Shown here: piece after piece, positions 17,814-25,951 of the stretch
Numbering within the stretch: position 1 is the stretch's first letter
Layout of the letters: the number at the start of each line of letters is the position of its first letter
Assembly: GCA_018266395.1 (NCBI GenBank)
Contig: JAFEAM010000005.1
Span: 149,151-191,850, forward strand
Source of the DNA: Bacteroidota bacterium
Lineage (GTDB): Bacteria > Bacteroidota > Bacteroidia > Cytophagales > Cyclobacteriaceae
Direction of reading: 5' to 3'
DNA: 42,700 nucleotides
Position numbers and translations under genes: made by a program
Notes under the pieces: model-generated
What the model was told of the DNA's origin: nothing
The model's database searches: none
Seen by the model: the letters and a program-made list of their open reading frames with translations, nothing else

Positions 17814-18317
17814 TTACCGATAGTCCGCCAATTTCTTTTGAATCTCCTTGCGCGCATGAAATATCCTGTTCTTCACCGTTCCTATTGGAAGCTGGAGGTG
17901 TTCGGCAATCTCATTGTACTTGTATCCCGTCACGTGCATCTTGAACGGGAGCAACAGCTCTTCCCTGATGGCGTTGACGTTGCGCCACGCTTCTTTAAAC
18001 TCTGCACTTTCCGCCGGTCTGTTGAAAGTATGTTCATCCTCAACATTCAGGAAGTACAGGTCTTTGGTCTGGTCCTGCTGGGTCTTTTCACGCTGTGCCT
18101 TTCTGTAATTGTTGATGTAGGTGTTCCGCATGATCGTGAACAACCAGCCTTTCAGGTTGGTGTTGTCCTTGAATTTGTCCTTGTAAGTAAGGGCCTTCAA
18201 TATCGTATCCTGGACCAGATCATGTGACTCCTCCCGGTTGGAGGTAAACCGGTAGGTGAATGTGCGTAGGGTAGGCCTTAGTTTGGCCAATTCGGTACCA
18301 AATTCTGATGTGGTCAT
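17814..18317 (-). CDS. ECF-type RNA polymerase sigma factor of the carotenoid operon
   Basis: 167 residues. Region 2 (about 20-70: EESHDLVQDTILKAL, LKGWLFTIMRNTYIN) and region 4 (about 128-160: YNEIAEHLQLPIGTVKNRIF) with no extra domains. No anti-sigma gene adjoins it. Placement between the MerR/B12 regulator and crtI suggests that a light-released regulator lets this sigma factor be made, and that it then drives carotenoid and perhaps photolyase genes, as described for LitR/CarH systems in other bacteria; here that is inference. A good vegetative promoter and a palindrome lie just upstream. Confidence 0.9.
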   Translation of the reverse strand: MTTSEFGTELAKLRPTLRTFTYRFTSNREESHDLVQDTILKALTYKDKFKDNTNLKGWLFTIMRNTYINNYRKAQREKTQQDQTKDLYFLNVEDEHTFNRPAESAEFKEAWRNVNAIREELLLPFKMHVTGYKYNEIAEHLQLPIGTVKNRIFHARKEIQKKLADYR

Positions 18318-18329
18318 TGTTCAATCTTA

Positions 18330-18347
18330 TGTTTAAAAGATTAAACA
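18330..18347. promoter_or_regulatory. Putative CarH/LitR operator: perfect palindrome
   Basis: TGTTTAA (18330-18336), AAGA, TTAAACA (18341-18347): perfect 7-bp arms with a 4-bp spacer. It touches the -7 box of the sigma promoter and covers the expected transcription start, so a bound dimer would block transcription. A third TGTTTAA lies at 18380-18386. The regulator gene just upstream makes it the obvious candidate ligand. Confidence 0.6.
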
Positions 18348-18376
18348 AATGTATTTCAGGGCATACCTTCAGCCAA
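18346..18376 (-). promoter_or_regulatory. Promoter of ECF sigma-crtI-crtB-idi operon
   Basis: On the minus strand TTG (18376-18374), 20 bases, then TACATTTG (18353-18346). This matches the Bacteroidota primary-sigma consensus TTG-N19-21-TANNTTTG in both boxes and spacing. The expected start is near 18340, about 22 bases before the ATG. The -33 box lies just upstream of the MerR gene's stop codon, in the 51-base gap. Confidence 0.72.
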
Positions 18377-19271
18377 TTTTGTTTAACGACACATTCAGAT
18401 TTCCTAACAAAAGCCTTAATTCCTGGCTGGAATGGAACATATGAAGATTGGGAGGTAAACGAAGTGCCATTTTTTGCACCACTGGCCCTGTTACAAGGAC
18501 CTGCCGCCCTGGCTGTTCAGCGCAAAGATTGGTCAGTAATTCCTGCACCGCTTTAGGTGAAGGGGCAGTTGTTATGGAGGTAATAAGGAAGTTCGGGTTG
18601 TGATCCTCGCAGATCTTGTAGACATCTGATATCGGAACCATTTGCCCGAGGTAATACGTCTTAAGGCCTGCCTTTTTTACGATGTAGTAGTGGAACAGAA
18701 GTCCGATTTCATGAAGTTCAAATTCCGGCAGGAAAAGTACTGCGCTTTTGGCCCCTTTGCCCGACAGAGGCAGGGCATCGATGGCAACGATAATCTTCTG
18801 ACGAATCAGGTTGGAAACGAAGTGCTCCTGGGCGGGAGTAATGTTGCCGGTCTGCCACAAGACCCCAATCTTGTGCAGGAAAGGGTATACGACTTCGGTC
18901 ATGGTGTATTCAATCCCATACCGAAGCACCAGGTGGGACAGGGCCTTATCGAACTGCTCCTCTTCAAGGCTGATCATCGAAACCACAAGTTGATCGATAT
19001 GGGTTGAGGCGGCGGTTTGTTCATCCGTTATTTCATGCACTTTGCGGGTCAGTTCTTCTGCTGAAAGCCCTGCAATCCTGGAAATCTTAAGTCCATGATT
19101 ATTAAGTACGGCAACATTGATGATCTTTCTTAAGTCATCGTCCGTGTAATAGCGGATATTGGTGGTTGTTCTGGAAGGGTGAACGACACCGTACCTTTTC
19201 TCCCAAATCCTGATGGTGTGGGCCTTTATGCCGGAGAGTTTTTCAAGCTCTTTGATCGAATAGTTACCCAT
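18369..19271 (-). CDS. MerR-family cobalamin-binding photoreceptor regulator (CarH/LitR-like)
   Basis: 300 residues. MerR winged-helix domain (5-72: KELEKLSGIKAHTIRIWEKR), a helical-bundle domain (about 85-165) and a Rossmann-type B12-binding domain (175-290). The four-helix W-x9-EH motif is present (Trp139, Glu149, His150), as is E-x-H-x-x-G (ELHEIG, His187), the expected lower cobalt ligand. In CarH, adenosylcobalamin in the dark holds the tetramer on DNA, and light breaks it. The residue after the Trp, His132 in Thermus CarH, is Gln140 here. Encoded directly upstream of the sigma and carotenoid genes, in the same direction; likely their repressor. Confidence 0.92.
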   Translation of the reverse strand: MGNYSIKELEKLSGIKAHTIRIWEKRYGVVHPSRTTTNIRYYTDDDLRKIINVAVLNNHGLKISRIAGLSAEELTRKVHEITDEQTAASTHIDQLVVSMISLEEEQFDKALSHLVLRYGIEYTMTEVVYPFLHKIGVLWQTGNITPAQEHFVSNLIRQKIIVAIDALPLSGKGAKSAVLFLPEFELHEIGLLFHYYIVKKAGLKTYYLGQMVPISDVYKICEDHNPNFLITSITTAPSPKAVQELLTNLCAEQPGRQVLVTGPVVQKMALRLPPNLHMFHSSQELRLLLGNLNVSLNKIG

Positions 19272-19325
19272 GGGCTGTTTGAAACTTGCTGAATAACCAT
19301 AAAGACCCCATTTTGTTCAAACTTT
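19272..19325. promoter_or_regulatory. Divergent control region of carH-like and helicase genes
   Basis: 54 bases. GTTTGAA (19277-19283) and TTCAAAC (19316-19322) are exact reverse complements around 32 bases, leaving little room for two promoters. The half-sites resemble the TGTTTAA arms of the sigma-gene palindrome, so autoregulation is possible. No clear TANNTTTG box on either strand. Confidence 0.4.
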
Positions 19326-21779
19326 GTGAGTAAAGACCACAACAATATCTCAAAAGCCATTCAATGGTTCAACGATCAGGGATGGGATCCTTTTCCCTTT
19401 CAGCTCGAGACCTGGAAGGCCTATGGGGAAGGGAACAACGGGCTTGTAAATGCGCCTACTGGAAGCGGGAAGACCTATTCTTTGGTGGTTCCTATATTGC
19501 TGGAAGGTCTGAACCAGCCCCAGCAGAAGGTACGCGCCATCTGGATAACACCCATCCGGGCGCTGGCAAAGGAAATAGAGTCGGCCGCCAGGGAGGCGGC
19601 CGCCGGACTTGGGTCAAAATGGAAGGTCGGCAGCCGCACGGGTGACACAAAACATGCAATAAAACTGCGGCAGAAGGAGCGCCCACCTCAATTCCTTATC
19701 ACCACTCCTGAGAGCCTGCACTTGCTGTTCACGCAAAAAGACTATCAGGAGTACTTCTCTGATCTTACCACAATTGTACTGGATGAATGGCATGAGTTGA
19801 TGGGATCCAAGCGCGGAGTGCAAACCGAACTGGCAATTTCCAGACTTAGGCGAATCGCTCCCGGTCTTCGGGTTTGGGGAATTTCGGCGACCATTGGCAA
19901 CATGGAACAATCGGTGCAGGTGCTGCTGGGCGCGCATTACCATCACCGAAGCCATTCCATCATACGGGCCGACATTCGCAAAGAGATCGAAATTCATTCT
20001 GTATATCCTGACGATCTGAACACACTTCCGTGGGCAGGGCATATTGGAATAAGTCTTCTGAAGAAGGCAGTGGAAATCATCAGGAACAGCAACAGCACAC
20101 TCATCTTCACTAATACGAGATCCTTTGCCGAAGTGTGGTATCAGAAGATGCTGGACCTCGCACCCGAACTTTCGGGATTGATCGCCATGCACCACGGGTC
20201 CATCAGCCAGGAGCTGAGAAATTGGGTAGAGGATCAGCTTCATGAAGGCAAGCTCAAGGCTGTGATTTGCACTTCAAGTCTTGATCTGGGTGTGGACTTT
20301 CGCCCGGTTGAAACCATCATTCAGGTGGGGAGTCCCAAAGGTGTGGCGAGGTTTCTGCAGCGCGCGGGAAGGAGCGGCCACCAACCTGGCGCAGTCAGCG
20401 TTATCCATTTCCTTCCAACACATTCTCTTGAACTAATTGAAGCGGCTGCCATCCGCGAGGCGGTGACCAAAAAGATTGTCGAAGACCGCCTGCCTTTCAT
20501 CCGTTCGTTTGATGTACTGGTTCAATACCTGGTTACCCTTGCGGTAGGGGGCGGATTCCGGCAGGAGGAGATTCTGGAAGAGGTAAGAAGCACTTTCTGC
20601 TTCGAGTCGATTACGGAGGAGGAGTGGCATTGGGCGCTGAGGTTTATCACTACCGGTGGTGAGTCGCTGACAGCTTATGATGAATACCGGAAAGTCGTGG
20701 TGGATAATGGTTTGTACGTCGTGGAGGATCGGCGCGTGGCTCAGCGACAGCGCTTGTCCATTGGAACCATCGTCAGCGATACCGCCATGCTGGTAAAATA
20801 CGTAACCGGCAAACAGCTAGGCACGATTGAGGAGTATTTCATTGCACAACTCAACCCGGGTGATGTGTTTTGGTTTGCCGGAAGGAAACTCGAACTGGTA
20901 AGGGTAAAAGACATGGAGGCACAGGTCCGGAATACAAAGAAGAAGTCGGGTCGTGTTCCTTCCTGGCAAGGGGGGCGTATGGCTTTGTCCTCGCAGTTGA
21001 GCGAGATGATTCGTCTCAAGATTGATGAAGCATCCAGGGGAGGCACAATCGATGAAGAACTCCGGTTCCTGAAACCATTGCTTGACCTCCAGGCAGAGCG
21101 TTCGCTGCTGCCGGCAAAGAATGAATTCCTGATTGAATACTCTGAAACATCAGAGGGGTACCATGTGATCATGTATCCATTTGAAGGGCGGCTGGTACAT
21201 GAAGGTCTGGCGTCACTGGTGGCTTATCGCATAGCGAAGATGAAGCCCATAACATTTTCGATGGCGATGAATGATTATGGTTTTGAATTGTTGTCCGATC
21301 AGGAGATACCCATTTGGGAGGCCGTTGAAACTGACGTACTCGGAACGGATAACCTATTAAAAGACATCCAGGCCAGCATCAACTCCGTTGAGATGGCCCG
21401 GAGAAAATTCAGGGATATAGCCAGCATAGCTGGATTGGTCTTCAAGGGTTACCCGGGGCACAAGGTCAGGGACAAGCACATCCAGTCCTCCTCCCAGCTT
21501 TTCTTTAATGTCTTTCATGAATATGATTCCACCAACCTCCTCCTTATGCAGGCATATGAAGAGATGATGGACTTCCAGTTGGAAGAGGCCAGGTTAAGAA
21601 AATCGCTTGAGCGGATTCGGACGCAAAAGATCATCATAAAAGAGCCTGAGGAACCCACTCCATTCGGATTTCCCATTATGGTTGACCGCCTTAGCCGCGA
21701 CAGACTCACCTCAGAGAAACTCGAGGACCGGATCAGGAAGATGACCCTGGTGAGCGAAAAGGCAAAGACGAAGAGCTAG
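19326..21779 (+). CDS. Ligase-associated-type DEXH-box helicase (Lhr-like)
   Basis: 817 residues, superfamily 2 helicase. Q-motif-like region, Walker A NAPTGSGKT (42-50), DEWH (153-156), SATIGN (187-192), MHHGSIS, and motif VI GRSGHQPGA; then the long Lhr-type C-terminal region. The length fits the ligase-associated DEXH helicase family, thought to act in DNA damage repair with an ATP-dependent ligase, an MBL-fold exonuclease and a PdeM phosphoesterase. Here only PdeM is near (23366), past one inverted gene. GTG 19326 is used; no better start lies upstream of the conserved N-terminus. Convergent with the phosphate transporter; the stops overlap in CTAG. Confidence 0.9.
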   Translation: MSKDHNNISKAIQWFNDQGWDPFPFQLETWKAYGEGNNGLVNAPTGSGKTYSLVVPILLEGLNQPQQKVRAIWITPIRALAKEIESAAREAAAGLGSKWKVGSRTGDTKHAIKLRQKERPPQFLITTPESLHLLFTQKDYQEYFSDLTTIVLDEWHELMGSKRGVQTELAISRLRRIAPGLRVWGISATIGNMEQSVQVLLGAHYHHRSHSIIRADIRKEIEIHSVYPDDLNTLPWAGHIGISLLKKAVEIIRNSNSTLIFTNTRSFAEVWYQKMLDLAPELSGLIAMHHGSISQELRNWVEDQLHEGKLKAVICTSSLDLGVDFRPVETIIQVGSPKGVARFLQRAGRSGHQPGAVSVIHFLPTHSLELIEAAAIREAVTKKIVEDRLPFIRSFDVLVQYLVTLAVGGGFRQEEILEEVRSTFCFESITEEEWHWALRFITTGGESLTAYDEYRKVVVDNGLYVVEDRRVAQRQRLSIGTIVSDTAMLVKYVTGKQLGTIEEYFIAQLNPGDVFWFAGRKLELVRVKDMEAQVRNTKKKSGRVPSWQGGRMALSSQLSEMIRLKIDEASRGGTIDEELRFLKPLLDLQAERSLLPAKNEFLIEYSETSEGYHVIMYPFEGRLVHEGLASLVAYRIAKMKPITFSMAMNDYGFELLSDQEIPIWEAVETDVLGTDNLLKDIQASINSVEMARRKFRDIASIAGLVFKGYPGHKVRDKHIQSSSQLFFNVFHEYDSTNLLLMQAYEEMMDFQLEEARLRKSLERIRTQKIIIKEPEEPTPFGFPIMVDRLSRDRLTSEKLEDRIRKMTLVSEKAKTKS

Positions 21780-23188
21780 AGTATGTTTCTGAACAAGAGG
21801 AACAAGGAAGCTGACAAGATGATCACTACAGGCAATGTAAGGAACCACGCCAGAAGGATATTCCTCACGGTTTCAGGCTGCAGGTTCTTGATGCCCTTGC
21901 TCGCAACCATGCTTCCAGCAACACCGGATGACAGCACATGCGTGGTGCTCACCGGAAGTCCGAAGTAACTGGATAGACCAATAGTGCTGGCGGCCACAAA
22001 CTCTGCGCTGGCGCCCTGGGCGTAGCTGAGGTGTTCCTTTCCGATCTTTTCACCAATCGTCTTGACGATGCGTTTCCAGCCTATCATGGTTCCCAGACCA
22101 AGAGACAAAGAGATGAGGATGATGACCCATCCCGGGGAGTAATCGGTTGCCTTCCTGACACTTTTGAGATTATCTTTCAGAATCGTGCGTTCTTCTGCGC
22201 TGATCCTTACTTCTTCTTTTTTCAGGATGTCTCCAATACTCTTGTCCATTACAAGAATGTCTTTCCGCATGTGGAAACGATCATCTTTGGGGACATCATC
22301 AAAGGATTGGATGGAAGCGACGATCTTTTGCAGCTCAAGATTAAGGGACTTGCTGTTCTCCAGTTTCTTCTTGTCCGCGTCGGCCAATGGCTGGGGATCG
22401 ATATTGTTGATTACGGTCTCAATCTTCTTCAGGGGTTCAGAAAGTTTTTGCGGGTCGTAGTGACTGTTGACCGCAAAATATCCCGGAACAATTCCGATAA
22501 GGATAAGCATGATCAGGCCGACGCCCTTCTGACCATCATTCTGTCCGTGAAAGAAACTGACTCCTGTGCATGTCAACAGAAGCGTGCCCCTGATCCATGG
22601 AGGAGGAGGTGTATTCTTCTTAGGCTCCTTGAAAAGATCTTCACCATAGTCCTTTCCTTTGGTCGAGACCCGCAGGAAGTACATTAAGATGATGGTCACC
22701 GCAAAACCGAACAGGGGAGAGATCAGCAAGGACAGACCAATTTCCTGAGCCTTGCCCCAGTTGACGGCGGCTGAGGTAGCTTCAGGCAAAAAGGAATAAG
22801 CCAGACCTACACCCAGAATGGAACCGATGAGTGTATGCGAACTGGAACAAGGTATGCCCAGGTACCAGGTCAACAGATTCCAGAAAATGGCGCTCAATAA
22901 CAGGGCAGCTACCATGGCGATACTGTGAGCAATATTCTGATCGATCAGAGATTCAACCGGGAGCAGATTGACGATCCCCATCGCGACTGCGATCCCTCCG
23001 TAAAACACCCCCAGTGAATTCATGAACCCCGACCAGATTACAGCTACCCAGGGTTTTAATGAATTGGTGTAAATGACCGTGGCAACAGCGTTGGCCGTGT
23101 CGTGAAAGCCGTTGACGAATTCAAATGAACACGCTGCAACCAGGCAGATGATAAGGAGAATGGTGTAGGAGAGTTCCAGTTCAAACAT
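21776..23188 (-). CDS. pit: Inorganic phosphate transporter, PiT family
   Basis: 470 residues. The duplicated PiT signature is visible: GFHDTANAVATVIYTNSL (27-44) and, in the second half, GASAEFVAASTIGLSSYFG with GLPVSTTHVLSSGVAGSM. About ten membrane segments surround a long soluble loop (about 190-345) rich in charged residues. It imports phosphate (often as a metal-phosphate complex) with H+ or Na+. No PhoU-like regulator gene lies next to it. It lies inverted between the helicase and PdeM genes, which are usually neighbours. ATG 23188. Confidence 0.92.
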   Translation of the reverse strand: MFELELSYTILLIICLVAACSFEFVNGFHDTANAVATVIYTNSLKPWVAVIWSGFMNSLGVFYGGIAVAMGIVNLLPVESLIDQNIAHSIAMVAALLLSAIFWNLLTWYLGIPCSSSHTLIGSILGVGLAYSFLPEATSAAVNWGKAQEIGLSLLISPLFGFAVTIILMYFLRVSTKGKDYGEDLFKEPKKNTPPPPWIRGTLLLTCTGVSFFHGQNDGQKGVGLIMLILIGIVPGYFAVNSHYDPQKLSEPLKKIETVINNIDPQPLADADKKKLENSKSLNLELQKIVASIQSFDDVPKDDRFHMRKDILVMDKSIGDILKKEEVRISAEERTILKDNLKSVRKATDYSPGWVIILISLSLGLGTMIGWKRIVKTIGEKIGKEHLSYAQGASAEFVAASTIGLSSYFGLPVSTTHVLSSGVAGSMVASKGIKNLQPETVRNILLAWFLTLPVVIILSASLFLLFRNIL

Positions 23189-23352
23189 GGAGGTTCAGGT
23201 TAGCATAGGATTCACAGGAATACCTGAAAATCCATATTTGGGAGGCCAAGGTAAACCATGTTGCCCAGCCCCGTGTTATGGCAATGTTAACAATTTTAAT
23301 TGATCCAAAGCCCGTTCTCTTGGCCAGAAGGGCAAAGCTCAGGTTATGTTCT

Positions 23353-23360
23353 TAGTTTTG
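23353..23360 (+). promoter_or_regulatory. -7 box (TAGTTTTG), five bases before the pdeM start
   Basis: Exact TANNTTTG match ending five bases before GTG 23366. No TTG at the normal -33 spacing (nearest at 23320-23322, 30 bases away). If used, transcription would start at or near the start codon, so the mRNA would be leaderless. Confidence 0.4.
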
Positions 23361-23365
23361 CACTT

Positions 23366-24034
23366 GTGAGAGTCAGATTGGCAGACACAGATGTGGTTTT
23401 AATGGCTGAGAAGGCTTTATGGCTGCCGGATGCCAGGACTCTGGTCATAGGCGACCTTCACTTTGGTAAGGCCAATCACTTCCGGAGGGCTGGTTTGCCG
23501 GTGCCTACTTTGGCCGCGATCCGTAATGCCGAAAACCTGATAGAACTCCTCCGAAAAACTGATCCCCTCAGGACGATCTTCCTTGGAGACTTGTTCCACA
23601 GTCACTACAATGATGATTGGGAGGCGGTTGGACAGATTGTGCGTCATTTTCCTGCCACTCATTTTGAGCTGGTGATTGGAAACCATGACATCATGAGTGA
23701 GCAACAATATCTGAGGCAGGGAATTTCTGTAAGCCAGGAGGCGAGAATCGGTGCGTTTCTCTTCACCCATGAGCCGATGAGTCAGGATGAGGTTCCACGG
23801 GGTATTGTTAACGTCGCCGGCCACATACATCCGGGAGCGAGATTGGAGGGGAAGGGCAAACAGTCGCTTCTATTACCCTGTTTTTGGCAAAGGGACCGGC
23901 AGTTCATCCTGCCTGCTTTTGGCTCGCTCACTGGCCTCGGCACCATACTTCCCTCCGCCAATGACATCGTATATCTTGTGGCCGATGGGAAGGTGCTCCT
24001 CTGGGATATCCACAAAATGTCTCAGCTTCAATGA
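23366..24034 (+). CDS. pdeM: Ligase-associated DNA damage response phosphoesterase PdeM
   Basis: 222 residues from GTG 23366. Calcineurin-like metallophosphoesterase with the metal motifs GDLHFGKANHFRRAGLPVP, FLGDLFHS, VIGNHD, FTHEP and AGHIHPGARL. It matches the PdeM family, a predicted nuclease grouped with the ligase-associated helicase, exonuclease and ligase. An upstream TTG (23300) in the same frame would add 22 residues not typical of the family; GTG 23366 gives the usual length and start of the conserved region. The stop overlaps the CapA start in ATGA. Cytoplasmic. The partner helicase gene is 1.6 kb upstream. Confidence 0.85.
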   Translation: MRVRLADTDVVLMAEKALWLPDARTLVIGDLHFGKANHFRRAGLPVPTLAAIRNAENLIELLRKTDPLRTIFLGDLFHSHYNDDWEAVGQIVRHFPATHFELVIGNHDIMSEQQYLRQGISVSQEARIGAFLFTHEPMSQDEVPRGIVNVAGHIHPGARLEGKGKQSLLLPCFWQRDRQFILPAFGSLTGLGTILPSANDIVYLVADGKVLLWDIHKMSQLQ

Positions 24035-25152
24035 AAACAATGGTTCTCATTCTGTCGTCCTGGCTGGCTTCGCAGCAGGTGATGGCACAGGATACGCTTT
24101 CGGTATCCCTCACTTTCACAGGCGACATCATGCAGCATGACACCCAGATATACGGTGCATTTGATCCGCTCACGGGGCGATATGACTACAAACCTTGCTT
24201 TGAAAAGATAAGGCCGGAACTTTCAGAAGCAGACATTACGATTGGCAATCTTGAACTTACACTTGGCGGGCCTCCGTTTAAAGGCTATCCACAGTTTAGC
24301 GCACCGGATGAATTACTGGAAGGATTGAAATATGCCGGCTATGATGTGCTGGTGACAGCCAATAATCATTCGGTGGACCGTGGCAAAAAGGGACTGGAGC
24401 GAACCGTCCGGCTTCTCGATAGCGCTGGATTCCAGCACACCGGTACCTTCAGGGATACTTTGGAGTGGCTCAACGAATATCCCCTTATACTAAAGGCCAG
24501 GGGGTTCAGCTTTTCCCTGCTGAATTATACTTATGGCACCAACGGTCTGAAAGTGTACACGCCCAACATTGTCAACCGGATCGACAGAAAACAGATCAAA
24601 AATGATCTGGAAAAAGCAAAGGCCCAGGGAACTGATGCGATCATAGTGTTCATGCACTGGGGTCTGGAATACAAGAGCCTGCCGGACAGCTCACAGCAAA
24701 ACCTTGCCGACTTTTGTTTCAGGAATGGTGCTAAGCTGGTTATCGGTGCGCATCCTCATGTGCTTCAGCCGATGGAGTGGAAGAAGGAATCAGATCAGCT
24801 TGTAGCTTATTCACTCGGTAATTTTGTATCGGCGCAATATGACCGATATAAGAATGGGGGCGCTATACTGCATGTCACACTGAAAAAGCCGGCTGGAGGA
24901 ACTGCAGCCAGCATTGCGGATGTGTCCTATTCATTGGAATATGTGTATCGTGCAACAAACCAGCGCATGACCTATCATATTCTTCCGCTGCATGAATTTG
25001 AGAATGACACGACCTTTGTGCGCAGGAAGGCCGCACATGATTATATGATCCAATTCAGGGATGATTCAAGACTTCTCCTCGGGCGGGAGAACAAGAATGT
25101 CCGCGAGAGAAATTTCCTGGCACAACCATCTCAAGCCAATGGCAGACCCTGA
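24031..25152 (+). CDS. CapA-family (PGA_cap) metallophosphatase-like protein
   Basis: 373 residues. Signal peptide with likely cleavage at VMAQ-D, then the CapA fold: TFTGDIMQHDTQ, NLELTLGGPPFKGYP, VTANNHSVDRGKKG, VFMHWGLEY, IGAHPHVLQPMEW and YSLGNFVSAQYD. CapA proteins belong to the metallophosphatase superfamily and some take part in poly-gamma-glutamate capsule formation; no capB or capC is near, so the role here is open. It starts within the pdeM stop codon (ATGA), so translation is likely coupled even though one product is cytoplasmic and the other exported. Confidence 0.88.
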   Translation: MKTMVLILSSWLASQQVMAQDTLSVSLTFTGDIMQHDTQIYGAFDPLTGRYDYKPCFEKIRPELSEADITIGNLELTLGGPPFKGYPQFSAPDELLEGLKYAGYDVLVTANNHSVDRGKKGLERTVRLLDSAGFQHTGTFRDTLEWLNEYPLILKARGFSFSLLNYTYGTNGLKVYTPNIVNRIDRKQIKNDLEKAKAQGTDAIIVFMHWGLEYKSLPDSSQQNLADFCFRNGAKLVIGAHPHVLQPMEWKKESDQLVAYSLGNFVSAQYDRYKNGGAILHVTLKKPAGGTAASIADVSYSLEYVYRATNQRMTYHILPLHEFENDTTFVRRKAAHDYMIQFRDDSRLLLGRENKNVRERNFLAQPSQANGRP

Positions 25153-25157
25153 AGGGT

Positions 25158-25862
25158 TCATCTGCGTCTGTTGGATCTTCCGGTTTTGAACATAATACCA
25201 ATGGAGAATTCCAGTCCGCTGAAGTCCACCTTGGCATCTTTATAACTGGCCTGTACAGTCTGATTGGTTCCACCCAGGGTACCTCCGGAATAACTTCCTG
25301 TTAGGGGGATGGCGGATTGGCCCACCAGGTAGTTGGTCTCAATTGAAAGACCCCATTGGCTGGTCACGTCAAAGCTGACTTCCACGCCGCCATGGTAACC
25401 GAAGCCTGGATGATTTTCGAAACTGAATTGAGAGTTCACTACATCCCAACCCTGGTAATCCCTGATTGCGCGGTCGAGATTGCCATAATTGATATGCTGG
25501 TCAAATGCGTAAAAGAAGAAGCCTCCTGCTTTGAGGTCCACCTCCACACCCTTGCCTTTCATGGCAAAGACCAGTTCGGCGGGAATAAAGATCGTGAAGT
25601 TGGGGCCCGTCAGCGGAGACTGGCTGTCAAATGGCAGATCTTTCATGCTGAGGCCTGACATGCGGTACAACGAAGCGCCTGTTTCTATCGAGAAGCTACG
25701 GCTCAGGTCGACTCCAATGCCCCGGATTGAAAACGGACTGATGGGGGTGGAGAAATATCCATTCCGCGGTACGAAATAGGAAAAGGATAGCCCTACACTT
25801 TGACCGTGTACTCCGTTCCAGGCAAAAATGGCGACAAGCAGGATGAAGTGGTACCGCTTCAT
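25158..25862 (-). CDS. Outer-membrane beta-barrel protein, unknown role
   Basis: 234 residues. Signal peptide (ILLVAIFAWNGVHG-Q) and alternating beta strands (GLSFSYFVPRNGYFSTP, GVEVSFDVTSQWGLSIETNY), with the near-terminal strand FSGLEFSIGIMFKTG and a basic tail, which look like a small outer-membrane barrel of the OmpA/OmpW-like size class. No OmpA peptidoglycan domain. Converges on the CapA gene with a 5-base gap. I do not recognise a specific family. Confidence 0.72.
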   Translation of the reverse strand: MKRYHFILLVAIFAWNGVHGQSVGLSFSYFVPRNGYFSTPISPFSIRGIGVDLSRSFSIETGASLYRMSGLSMKDLPFDSQSPLTGPNFTIFIPAELVFAMKGKGVEVDLKAGGFFFYAFDQHINYGNLDRAIRDYQGWDVVNSQFSFENHPGFGYHGGVEVSFDVTSQWGLSIETNYLVGQSAIPLTGSYSGGTLGGTNQTVQASYKDAKVDFSGLEFSIGIMFKTGRSNRRR

Positions 25863-25938
25863 AAATCATGATTTACAGTCCAAGATACTTGATTGATTCC
25901 ACCGGAATAAAATCATGCGGGATCCAGATGAATCAGAC

Positions 25939-25946
25939 TATTTTTG
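25939..25946 (+). promoter_or_regulatory. -7 box (TATTTTTG), five bases before the amidohydrolase start
   Basis: Exact TANNTTTG match ending five bases before ATG 25952, the same geometry as at 23353 and 30414. No TTG lies at the usual -33 distance. Confidence 0.4.
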
Positions 25947-25951
25947 TTGAT

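Noticed and set aside
24031..25152. Poly-gamma-glutamate capsule locus
   Set aside because: Only a CapA-like gene is found; capB and capC are absent, so a capsule function is not supported.
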